Source of the DNA: Schistosoma mansoni
Lineage: Eukaryota > Platyhelminthes > Trematoda > Strigeidida > Schistosomatidae
Reading direction: 5' to 3'
Assembly: GCF_000237925.1 (NCBI RefSeq)
Contig: NC_031499.1
Location: 6,764,195 to 6,828,194 of the forward strand
Length of the DNA stretch: 64,000 nucleotides
Positions within the stretch are counted from its first letter, which is position 1. Each line of letters opens with the position of its first letter. The position numbers and the translations under genes are program-made. Positions 54,690 through 64,000 of the stretch are shown one piece after another. The notes under the pieces were generated by a model. It had not been told where the DNA came from and did no database searches. It saw nothing but the letters and a program-made list of their open reading frames with translations.

Positions 54690-55150
54690 TTTTTTAGTTG
54701 AATTCATGAGTCGATTAAAGCTAAACCACCATGAAAAACGTGGAAGCATTAGACGGTCGTTTCGTCCTAGTGAGGGAACTCCTCATCAGTGCGCATCCAC
54801 GATCCTGCTCGAGGGATCCAAATCCAGCACTTTCAGTTTCATCGGAGAACGCTTAACCCCTAGACCACTGAGCCGGTTGGCATCCAACAGTGTTAATGTT
54901 CACCTACGATTAATCCACGATATTGTGCGACCATTCACCACTGTCTTCAGTGAATAACTGCCTTTACAACAGACACATTTGAACTCCACAAAAAACCTCA
55001 TTCTGATAATAATCATCACGTTCTCAATAGCGAGTGGTTTCATGAGCTATTTTCTGAAATTCTAGTGGGAAGCCCTAGCCAGAGCTTCCGATTTTTTCAT
55101 GGTGGCTTAGCTTTAATCGACTCATGATTTAAACTATCAAGTATTACCAC
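54690..55150. repeat. Two family A SINE segments in opposite orientation
   Basis: 54690-54988 minus (hammerhead rc cgtttcgtcctagtgaggg, tRNA-like, 5' part); 55000-55150 plus (cctcattctgataataatca junction, 5' part, then 3' tail). Confidence 0.8.
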
Positions 55151-55377
55151 AATCAAAAAAACACCCATTCTGGTTTAATTCTTTTTCTGAATTGGGAACA
55201 TTTCATTAGTCTACATCAAACGGAAGAAATTATAATGAGATACATAGTTATTTCAATAAATGTTTGGATATTTTAAATTTTAGTTAGTCGATACTGTTTA
55301 GAAGTGTAGTAAATCCAGAAGAAAATTCATTGTTTTATATTTACCAGCTGATATAAGTCCATCTATCAATTAAGGGA

Positions 55378-56080
55378 CGAGTATACTGTGCAGCAGTTCG
55401 CTCTGTTCTACTTTACGGCTGCGAAACGTGGCCATTAAGAGTAGAAGATACTCGTAGGTTACTAGTATTTGACCACAGATGCCTTAGAAATATTGCTCGC
55501 ATCTGCTGGGATAACCGGGTAAGTAATAGCGAGGTTAGACGCAGGGTATTAGGGAATGATGGTAAATCAGTTGATGAGGTCATGAATCTTCATCAACTGA
55601 GATGGTTGGGCCACGTGTTACGTATGCCTGAACACCGATTACCAAGACGCGCTATGCTGACTATTATTGGCAATGGTCGGAAGAGAGTTAGGGGCGGCCA
55701 AACCAAAACATGGCATCAGTGCTTGAGGTCACTAACTTGTAGTCTGAGCCATGTTGGTAGATTCAGACTACTTGGTTGGGGTCCGCGTGACTATCGTAAC
55801 CAATGGTTGGAGACTCTAGGTGACATGGCTCATAATCGATAGCAAGGACGCAGGTGTATACACTCTTTATCTTCCCCAAAACCTTGAGATTAAAATTGCT
55901 TCATAAATTTCTTCCTTCCTGTATTATATCCTTATATACAACCTTTCTTTTATATATTACCATCACTAAACTAACTGCTTCTATGAATTCGATGTTCATC
56001 TTCTTTTGCTAATGAGGTATAGTAACTTGGACCGATGTATATATGTACCTGGTCCTACGTTGTAGCTGATTGACTGACAT
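55378..56080 (+). mobile_element. LINE E2 (RTE-like) 3' end, best coding copy
   Basis: An open frame of about 150 codons ends with TAG at 55840-55842: [97 protein letters not shown]. This is the C-terminus of an RTE-like reverse transcriptase protein, 5'-truncated. The 3' UTR follows (ccttatatacaacctttc) with a gtagctgattgactgac tail. Probably the youngest E2 copy here. Confidence 0.9.
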
Positions 56081-56383
56081 TCATTTATTGTTTCTCAATA
56101 ATAGTATTGTCACTGTACTGTTAGCTTTCATTCAAGAATGTTCATATATATACAGTCTATAACTATTCACATTGTTTAACATTATGAACACCGCTTGTAG
56201 TCATTTCAACCTCATTACTCTCTTCATACATTTTCACTAATGAGTATTTTTCCAATATCATACATTTCTGTTTTCGTATGTAAACAGTTTCTAAGGGATT
56301 ATGTAATAATAATAATAATGAATCCATATGATTCTACTACATTCATTATCCTCAGTTTAATAAAAACTAACTTTCATTTTTTT

Positions 56384-56541
56384 ATAGTTGAAAGCATGAG
56401 TCAATTAAAGCTAGACCACTATGGAAAACCTGGAAACACTGGACGGCCGTTTCGTCCTATTATGGGACTCCTCAGCAGTGCGCATCCACAATCCCCGCAC
56501 TCTCGAGATTCGAACCCAGAACCTACCAATCTCGAGCCATT
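56384..56541 (-). repeat. Family A SINE copy, 5'-truncated
   Basis: gtcaattaaagctagaccac, intact hammerhead, gattcgaacccag. Confidence 0.9.
56436..56481 (-). ncRNA. Hammerhead ribozyme, family A, intact
   Basis: Minus strand: GCACUG-CUGAGGA-GUCC/GGAC-GAAA-ACGGCCGU-C-CAGUGU. Six-bp stem I (one G-U), 4-bp stem II, palindromic stem III, GUC triplet followed directly by stem I; all core bases present. Confidence 0.85.
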
Positions 56542-56721
56542 TAGCTATTTTACGCCATAACAAACAGAATTGAATACCATATAGTCAACTATTCATATCT
56601 CTTTTTATAAGTACTTCAATGGAAAATGATTTGATGAATATAAAGAATTCACTGATAGTTTATTCATCAGAAGGAATTTCAATGTTAATGTCATGTATAG
56701 GTGCAGATACATACAACACAT

Positions 56722-56806
56722 ACCTACTTACCTACTTACCTACCTACCTACCTACCTACATACATACATACATACATACACACATACATACATACATACA
56801 TATACA
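56722..56806. repeat. (CCTA)n / (CATA)n microsatellite
   Basis: cctacttacctacctacct then catacatacatacata. Confidence 0.95.
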
Positions 56807-57309
56807 TGGATACTATATACACACATAGATACAATGAAAAGAATTTACTTTCATGCAATTCTATGTTATGTAATACTTCAGTCTTGAGTCTCGATCATTT
56901 AGAAATGTGAAATATTTATTTTTTTTATTTTTTTAGTTTTCTTTTTCTTCTCTTCTTCTTTCAAGCCAACACTTTAAAGAAGGTATAACAACTTAGTAAA
57001 AAACAAAATAGACAAAATAGAAATGGAATTTAAAGTTTATATTGAATAAATTGAATAGGTTAATCAGTAATCAGTCAATTGAATAGATTAGTTCATATCT
57101 TGTTGCTTAGAGAAATTATACTAAACAATTAAGTTGGCATTCATTTTGTTATTTATGTAGGTATGTATTTGTCGCTGTTGTTGTTATCGCTGATATTAAA
57201 AACTACAGTTGATAAGTCTATTTTTGGCATTTGTAAATGTTGAACACAATTCATTAAGATTTTTATATAGTCATAGAATTTTAATAACATTTAGTAGTAG
57301 TTATCAAGT
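56807..57309. other. Nothing recognised
   Basis: AT-rich; T-rich tract at 56915-56955. Confidence 0.35.
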
Positions 57310-58085
57310 AATGAACTCTAGTCTCGACCGTAGCTGCTACCTTGATGTAGTGGTCGGGCTTGCCTATCGTGATGACCCAACCGAGTTATATTGGCCGGAA
57401 CGTATGTTCCTGTAGGTTCTAGCATTCCAGGCAGGTCGGTTGGAGAACGGTAAGACTAAAAGCAGCAACTTAAGGTTTGAGGGCAAAGTCGTACTGCTGA
57501 CTGTAGAGGGGTGTGACAGAAGTAAGGTGTTCCCCCCAGTTAACCAGCATCTGCAGCTATGCTGCTCACAAGGAAGGAAGGGGTTAGAAAATGTCGACCC
57601 TAAAAATGTCACGCCTCATCTTACCTCACGGATTTCCGACTCCGGCGGTAAGGCCTTTTGAAGGACGGAGTTAACATGTCAAAAATCCCCCACAAAAAGG
57701 CGGTGCGTGGTCGGCCTCAAGCAGTTGTCCCTTGGACTCTGCAGTCACGCTTCCAGGTCGTTACAATCAACATCAATCCAACTTCCTTTTCAAGTCCCTC
57801 AAAAAATACCCTTCCACAGTGTGGGCAGGCAGGAAGTGATATTAGCCCTCATACCCGTAACAATACACGAGACCAAGTTGGTCACATTCAAATCCTTCCT
57901 ACGTCTCCTAATAACTCTCTTATCAACTCGCACCGCTAGGGTAAATGATTCGAGTACGTGGAACGTTATTTCCGTTCTCTGACTGAATGAACTCTAGTCT
58001 CAGTGTGAACATAAACATTTAGATACAGGTGTATTCAACCGGTGTCCGAGATAGGACGAAATGTGTTTTCTACATTTTCCTGTTT
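57310..58085 (+). repeat. Old family B copy split by a LINE 5'-end insertion
   Basis: Right part 57986-58085 has gtgaacataaacatttagat and tccgagataggacgaaatgt (hammerhead remnant). Confidence 0.55.
57326..57985 (+). mobile_element. LINE 5' end (UTR and start of ORF), 3'-truncated, with 16-bp target duplication
   Basis: Flanked by aatgaactctagtctc (57310-57325, 57986-58001). GC-richer, begins gaccgtagctgctaccttga, and ends within a reading frame VNDSSTWNVISVL that looks like the start of an apurinic endonuclease-type ORF of an RTE-like LINE. Keeping the 5' end and losing the 3' end is unusual. Confidence 0.75.
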
Positions 58086-58154
58086 AGTCACCTTTCAACC
58101 ATACTAAAAATTCAAAAATTGATCGTTTAAAAATAAAGTATTAAACAATACATA

Positions 58155-58475
58155 CCAATCACTAAAAACCATGAAATACCGAAGAGCCATTTCATTCTAG
58201 TATAAGACTCTTAAGTAGTGCTCAACCGCTGCCCCAGCAGAGAACTAATGAGAGAAATTCAGATTGAGAGGTCAGCCCTTAACATTTAGACCATTGAGGT
58301 AATATAAAATGAACAACATGTCTAACTTCAGTTAGTTCACAATATTGTGCAATCATCTTTCAAAGCTACTGGTGAGTAACTATCTCACACCAAAAACATA
58401 GCTGAGCTCCACTGATGTTGGATTGTTTTTAGAACTCCAAGAAGCATCTCTTAAAAGTCTTGAATCAAACACGCC
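58155..58475 (-). repeat. Family A SINE copy, old
   Basis: agagccatttcattctagta, tagaccattgaggtaatat, gtctaacttcagttagttca, gagctccactgatgttggat. Confidence 0.55.
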
Positions 58476-58794
58476 TTTCCATTGCGTAATATACACAACT
58501 GCTTTAAATTTATCAGTTAAACAAAATTACTAATTAACTATGTGATATAAAAAGTAAGCAGATAAGAACATAGAGAGAAAAGTGAAGAAGCATAGGAAAG
58601 TGAAAGAAAGAAAATGGATGCCAGTTTAAAATGGTTTCTGTATTTTAGTTCAAATTCGATCAATGACAAAACAGTAAAATTACTGTTTGGTAGTTAAGTG
58701 TACTGATTTCGTCAGTTGTTATCACTTATGCTTGGAAGAATATTATTAACTACTTGTGTTATTGGATGTGACCAAGAAATATGGTAGATGAACT
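58476..58794. other. Nothing recognised
   Basis: Purine-rich in part (58570-58620). Confidence 0.35.
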
Positions 58795-58930
58795 TGGTTG
58801 AAAGGGGGTTTTGTGTTGGTAACCACTGATTAGTAAGGCATACTTGCTGTAAGATACAAATCCATCTCACTCAGCTTTATAGTATGAATTATTCAGGCAC
58901 AGACTGACCTCCAGTAGGTCTGAAATATTC
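58795..58930 (-). repeat. Family I SINE fragment, old
   Basis: ttgtgttggtaaccactg and tRNA-like remnant to ctgacctccagtaggtctga. Confidence 0.4.
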
Positions 58931-58984
58931 GTGAGATATTCATTTTTCACTGAGTACAAACTAAAATCATGTATTTCTATCATT

Positions 58985-59135
58985 GAGGGGTTTTGACGTT
59001 GGTTTGTTCTCTGAGCTGGATGGTTTGGTCGTGGAGCTTTCATCTTCCTTCTGAACGACATCATCAGCACAAACTCAGAGAACAAACCTACATCAAAATC
59101 ACCCAAATAAACTACAAATCTTCTCCATCATTGAG
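58985..59135. mobile_element. Penelope-like terminal fold-back
   Basis: tggtttgttctctgagctgg .. gacatcatcagcacaaactc, then inverted agagaacaaacctacatc. Fossil. Confidence 0.7.
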
Positions 59136-59365
59136 GGGTAATTGATTCTGATGGGGAGTGTCAATTGTTCAGTCAAATATTCACAAATTAAAACAACACG
59201 TGTGTAACCGAACAATATTGTATCCATGTAGATAGTTATCAGGCCTTACTCTACTATACATGAATATTTATATTTTTTTAAGAAAGTAATAAACCAATCA
59301 AGGCAATTAATGAATGAATGATTACAATGAATTTAGATGGCATTATTATTATTTTTATTATTATT

Positions 59366-59882
59366 ACTATTTAAACACATAAATATTGGTACAAGGAAGC
59401 ATCAGATATATATGCGCCGCACAAATCTCATTCGATTTGTGTGAGGGCTGTGATACTGCCCAGGTGCCCAAACTGAAGCAGGTGGTTTTCTTAGGGGGCC
59501 ACACACCGAGCCTTTGACCGAAAGATCTGATCCACAAGGCAGTGGAGCATCATGAGGAGATGCAGTCCCATGGTAGCCGGTGATCAACGATTGATTCGTA
59601 CGCCATTTGTTCCCTCAGGATACTGGAGCCAGCCTGTGTGCACCATTGGTTTGGAATCAGGGTTGTCCAACTCCCCTAGGTGGATTTACCGTTTCCACCA
59701 ACCCGGTTAAATCGCCGGACATTCGCTTTTTGTCCTCTCAATTTCGCAAACAACACCGGTGTCACGAGAAGGCAGTGAGTAGGACTTCGCTGGCAGAGGC
59801 TGTATACACGTGGCCATGTGAGAGCATTTCGAGAGGGAGAGCGGACTCTCCACACTCTCGGCCATTTAGATGGCATAACTAC
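59366..59882 (+). repeat. Family C repeat, full length
   Basis: taaacacataaatattggta .. cggacattcgctttttgtcc .. gagagcatttcgagagggag .. ctctcggcc. Confidence 0.88.
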
Positions 59883-60124
59883 ACATAGTAGGGGCAATAT
59901 ACCAATCGGTTGTAGGGAGGCAAGTGTAATAATAATAGTGATGAGAATAATGAACTTAAAGGAAATGTTGAACTATTCGTTAGTTCAACACCGGAAGTAG
60001 GTCAAACTTGAATAAATAATCACAAGACATTATTAAAATTACATAGTACCAAATATGTAAATAATTAGATAGTGAAGAATATAAACTTAGGAGAGGTAAA
60101 AAAAAACCTACTAAAATCGTTTAT

Positions 60125-61150
60125 TAAGTCATATTCGGCAAGGTAGAGATAGGGGTATCACGAATTTCTTATGTACGTATAAACTAGGGTTATAAGTTTG
60201 GATCCCTATAACTTCTGTTACATTTAAGAGATGCAATCGAATCCCATTCAGAAATGAAGAAGGTTTATAATAGATTATTCGAAATGATTCGGTTTCATCC
60301 ACCATATATTCACTGTTAACTAGGTGTGGCGAGATAGAGCTGCTTATTGTCTTTGTCTGGACGTTTCCAAGACAAGCTGGAAGATATTCACTCATTCATT
60401 GGTTAAGTTGCCTAGTAGTACGCCCAATATCGCTATCTCCGCAGGATCCTCTGAATTTGTAGATGCGAATTGAGGAAGCAAACTTGAGTGACTTATCCTT
60501 TGTTTGATTGGATATCACTGGTCCACTAAAAAATATCAATGCAAGGTTGGCTGCATAGAATGGCCGATTAACTGCTCTCGCTAATCTGTCGCGTTGGACT
60601 TCGCTAACCACAGCCCCATTAAATTGTAGTTTTAAGAATACACGTTTCATACATTAGTGAATATATACAGCTTATTTCTGCCCACATATATACACTTTTA
60701 AAAGCTCGTAGGATAGTAAATCCCCTTCAGAATGTTATCAATAAGTTCCATCTTCATCTTCATGATATCACTTAAGCAGATATGTTTCGCTCTGCTCGTG
60801 AGATATTTAACCAGATTTATTTTGTAGTGGATGGGTATATTGGCTAGGAGAGGAGCTCTTTCTATGCACAAATAATTAACAAGCCGTCACTCTGTCTTCT
60901 TAATAAGATATCAAGGAAATTAAGTTTGTCATCACTGTCGTCCTGACCAGTGAAAGTGATTGCCGGGTGTACACTGTTGAACTGACTTAGGAGAACTTAT
61001 TTGTTAGCATTTTGATCTAAGATAATGAATGTGTTGTCGATGTAGCGGCAGCATAGATCTTATTTACTAAAAGTCTCGTTAAGGGTCCCATTTTCTAATT
61101 TTACTAAGGAGTTTGAAACGAAATCCTCAAAAGGAATTGTTCTCTTGAAT
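60125..61150 (-). mobile_element. Penelope-like element remnant (reverse transcriptase part plus GIY-YIG), second lineage
   Basis: Minus strand: RT-like stretch with YIDNTFIILDQNANK and FTGQDDSDDKLNFLDI (about 60890-61070), then a linker KLQFNGAVVSEVQRDRLARA, then GIY-YIG-like IYKFRGSCGDSDIGRTTRQL and EYLPACLGNVQTKTISSSIS. Broken in several places; old. Clearly different from the 6785 copy. Fossil. Confidence 0.82.
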
Positions 61151-61288
61151 GCATTGCTCACTCACTAAACAAGCAATAAAAAATGGCTTAAAATCCTTGG
61201 TATCTTACATATTGAATATTGTTAAACGGATGAGCTACAATTTCACGGATAAATATCCTTTCTCAAAGTATAACGATTACTTCCAAAG

Positions 61289-61549
61289 ATAGATAGTGGC
61301 TAGCAGTAGAATCCAGTTTGACGCACGTTTCGTCCTATTTGGGACTCGTCAGCTGGACGAACCTTCAACTCAGAGTTGATATTCACTCTGAGACTCGAAC
61401 CCAGTACCTTTCGCTTCAAACGCCATCGCGTTATCCACCCAGTCACCATCCTTGTGAATTTAGGCTATATCGAGGCAATAGGCACAGTATGCACATATGC
61501 CAATTAGAGACTGACCAGTTGGGAAGATACAAACAAATAATACTAAATG
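61289..61549 (-). repeat. Family B SINE, long form, complete with target duplication
   Basis: Flanked by 14-bp gattacttccaaag (61275-61288, 61550-61563). Hammerhead, rc box B (agactcgaacccag), rc terminal module to aataatactaaatg. Confidence 0.92.
61311..61358 (-). ncRNA. Hammerhead ribozyme, family B, insertion-type
   Basis: Minus strand: GUCCAG-CUGACGA-GUCC/GGAC-GAAA-ACGUGCGU-C, AAA, CUGGAU. Confidence 0.72.
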
Positions 61550-61750
61550 GATTACTTCCAAAGCTTATTACTAAATGATGATCAATAAATTTGACCTAAC
61601 TACTCAAATGAAAATCTTGTCAAATTTCAATTTAATTATTTTCCTTTTAATAATCCAATATTGTTTTACATTTAATTTTTTTTAGTAAACAATGATTTAA
61701 TTGCCAAAAAAAGGAAATAAAGGGAAAACCCCAATTAAACATAGAAACAT

Positions 61751-61784
61751 ATACACACATATACGCGCGTGTGTGTGTGTGTGT
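61751..61784. repeat. (CA)/(GT)n microsatellite with inverted switch
   Basis: acacacatatacgcgcg then tgtgtgtgtgtgtg: alternating purine-pyrimidine run. Confidence 0.9.
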
Positions 61785-61901
61785 AGTTACTAGCTTCTTA
61801 GGTTCTCTTCATATGAATGAATATATACTTGTTGTATGAATAGTTTATCATGATTTTTAAACGGAAAAAATAGGACTGAATTGAAACAAACAAATAAATA
61901 A

Positions 61902-62210
61902 ATATATCCACGAAGTTGAGCAACCGTTCTTTAATTGTCTTCAGTAAGTTCCTATCTCACAACAGACCTGGTGTAAACTTCACTGATCACTGCTTCTCAC
62001 TAGAACTCCTGGATTTACCTCTCGAAGTCAGTCATTTGTGAGCATATGATTATCATTATTATTATCAGAAGGGGTTTTTGTGGAGATTTAGTATTTTCAT
62101 AGTTGAAAGCGTGAGTCAATTAAAGTTAGACCACCATGGAAAACCTGGAAGCACTAGACGGCCGTTTCGTCCTATTATGGGACTCTTCGGTGGCAGTACG
62201 CACCCAAATA
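61902..62210 (-). repeat. Family A SINE dimer junction
   Basis: 5' part of one unit (61902-62050, ending cagtcatttgtgagcatatg), then a few ATT units, then the 3' part of the next (agaaggggtttttgtggaga .. ggccgtttcgtcctattatg). The junction is as at 25575-25605. Confidence 0.85.
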
Positions 62211-62334
62211 AATAAATAATTTGAAAGTTGAACAAGTTTATGTATAAGAATAAATGATTCGAGTTATCCATTATGGGGTATGTTGTATAAAGTACAATCC
62301 AGATTAAGAATTTAATGATTAAATAAAGAGTAAA

Positions 62335-62570
62335 CTATTTCTGGTGAGAAGCTGTGATGAATTTGGAGACGGTTACCCCTTAGTAGCAATAGAGACTAGT
62401 TGCGGAATATCGCGAGCTGTTTGAATTTAGACATGTGAACCATTGGTTTCCGACTCAGTGATCCACAGAGAAAGTGCTAGCCAGATAAGCCTAAATTCTT
62501 GGGTTGGATCTCTTGCAGCGTCTTTGATGGGTACTGTTGATTAGTTCAACAGTTGTTCAGTGCTTTCGTG
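62335..62570 (+). repeat. Family A SINE copy, old
   Basis: tggtgagaagctgtgatga, gaatttagacatgtgaacca, ggttggatctcttgcag. Confidence 0.5.
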
Positions 62571-63175
62571 TTATCATTAGTATCTCAACTGAGATCAACG
62601 TGTGACAAATATAATCTAGAAATTAAACTAACCTCCAGAAAATTTCTTCAGTTAAAAAAATTCATATGTTCTGGATATACTACAGATACCCTAATGAAAT
62701 CCACTCATAAAGATGTACATTGTCATGTTTAATCAAACTGTTGATGTATTTATACCGCATGTTTAATTTGACTTCTTTCACTCATATGTTGTAAATACCA
62801 ACCATTTTTAACCACAACCTTTTAAATTAATTATAGGTTTCGTATTGTAATTATCGAAATACCTGGTATCTTAAGAAACCAGACACAACAGATATATTCA
62901 TATTCACACCCTGATATCAAAGCAGGATAATGATACGAGGTAGAACATGATGTTTGAAACTCAATGATTACTCTGAACTACATCTCAACCCATATTGATT
63001 TACTCATGATTTTCATGTCAACATATATAGATATTCTCAGTATGATTATGCTCCCTTTAAAGAATCAGATCAAACATATAGCTTATACTGTTTAGAAAAA
63101 AAGCATATTCTGATGTCTCCTTGGTAAAGTGTAAGAAGTATTAATTTGATCGGAGATAAACTAATTAGTAAAATG
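62571..63175. other. Nothing recognised
   Basis: AT-rich. Confidence 0.35.
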
Positions 63176-63463
63176 GAAGTTGGTTGCGCAATTTCGTGGA
63201 TTGGTTGAGGTTAGACATCAACACCATTGGATACCGACCGGCTCAGTGGTCTATCGGTTAAGTGCTCTGGCGCGAGACTAGTAGGTCCTGGGTTCGGATC
63301 TCGCAAGGCGGGATCATGGATGCGCACTGCTGAGGAGTCCCATAACAGGACGAAACAGCCGTCCAGGGCTTCCAGGTTTTCCATGGTTGTCTAGCTTCAA
63401 TTGACTCATGATCGCAACAATATAAAATTACTAAGAATCTCCACAAAACCCCCTTCTGATATA
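63176..63463 (+). repeat. Family A SINE copy, well preserved
   Basis: tggattggttgaggttagac, box A ctatcggttaagtgctctg, box B gggttcggatctcgc, hammerhead, tail acccccttctgat. Confidence 0.9.
63324..63369 (+). ncRNA. Hammerhead ribozyme, family A
   Basis: GCACUG-CUGAGGA-GUCC/GGAC-GAAA-ACAGCCGU-C-CAGGGC. Core intact; one mismatch in the stem III palindrome and one in stem I. Confidence 0.72.
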
Positions 63464-63924
63464 TAATAGAAAGTTAACTATTTAGATTGCCTACTGAACA
63501 GACGGATTATCGTCAGCCCTCTCCAACACATATACCCACTGTATATTTATTTATCAAAATAACTTTGATTTCATAGAGTGCCAACTCCGATTTAGGTCAA
63601 TGTTCAAAAGCTGTTCATGTGACTTTAACTATTTGTAACACTTTTCTTAACTAAATCATTGACAAGTAAATAAGGTGAATGATCCAATAATTTTCTCTTT
63701 TACTGTGCTGATATAAAAATTCAACAATTTGGATCAATACATATTTGTGTCAGATTCAATACTTTTTATATCTGTCCGTTCTTCTATTTGTTTACTCGTT
63801 TGTGTTAGACTAATTTAACCGGTTACGAATTGTACGGAATGTCTCTTTTCCCCATATTCCTTGTATACACTGAATATATAATGTTTTGAAGATGGTAAGA
63901 TTTGTATCTACGTTGTATGATTTT
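63464..63924. other. Nothing recognised
   Basis: AT-rich. Confidence 0.35.
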
Positions 63925-64000
63925 ACTGAGGTGTTTGTTCTCTGATTCCGGTTTGTTTAATGATGAGGTTTTTATTGTTGCAACCCTGAAAAGAGAAACA
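63925..64000 (-). mobile_element. Penelope-like terminal fragment at window edge
   Basis: gtgtttgttctctgattccg, tttaatgatgaggtttttat. Fossil, cut by the window end. Confidence 0.45.

Noticed and set aside
55582-55842. 86-codon plus ORF as a host gene
   Set aside because: It is the C-terminal part of LINE E2 (LRWLGHVLRM..NQWLETLGD) with its 3' UTR and tail.
56619-56910. Tyr/Thr/His-rich plus ORFs
   Set aside because: Translation of the (CCTA)/(CATA) microsatellite.
1-64000. CRISPR arrays, operons, rRNA genes
   Set aside because: Eukaryotic window; none seen.

Overview
The window looks like AT-rich, repeat-packed nuclear DNA of a blood fluke (genus Schistosoma). The main reason is dozens of copies of short retroposons that join a tRNA-like pol III promoter to a hammerhead ribozyme, a layout known from the schistosome Sm-alpha repeat. 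RTE-like LINE 3' ends with tetranucleotide tails and Penelope-like GIY-YIG endonuclease remnants agree with this. The species cannot be fixed from the window.

Only one host gene was found. It lies on the minus strand and spans about 40 kb (41151 down to 955). It encodes an FLVCR-type major facilitator transporter (SLC49; haem/choline class). Eleven exons (40766-41151, 37869-38061, 33469-33645, 32615-32887, 30380-30447, 25310-25410, 19727-19837, 12326-12431, 9640-9751, 9023-9066 and probably 955-1026) have GT..AG borders and matching phases. They give about 546 residues from TM2 to a short C-terminal tail. The 5' exon with TM1 was not found and probably lies beyond 41.2 kb or outside the window. 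The cytoplasmic loop between TM6 and TM7 is expanded and rich in Asn, Ser and Asp.

Region by region: 1-720 is a satellite-like tandem array, and 955-9.1 kb holds the gene's last, 8-kb intron. 9.6-41.2 kb is the body of the gene; its introns are filled by SINE-like families A, B and I (all hammerhead-bearing), family C (a 0.5-kb dispersed repeat), LINE families E1 and E2, Penelope-like fragments and solo LTRs of several families. A 1.5-kb tandem duplication lies at 12552-15567. Near-perfect inverted duplications lie at 3160-3852 and 27137-28497. 41.2-64 kb has no recognisable exon and carries the same repeat families, including a long LINE E2 3' end (55378-56080) and a Penelope-like reverse transcriptase remnant (60125-61150).

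The most interesting biology is in the repeats. Three separate tRNA-plus-hammerhead families share one architecture, and many copies sit in palindromic or dimeric arrangements. Two of the families carry the same kind of trinucleotide insertion exactly at the predicted ribozyme cleavage site. All calls come from reading the sequence; no database search was run.
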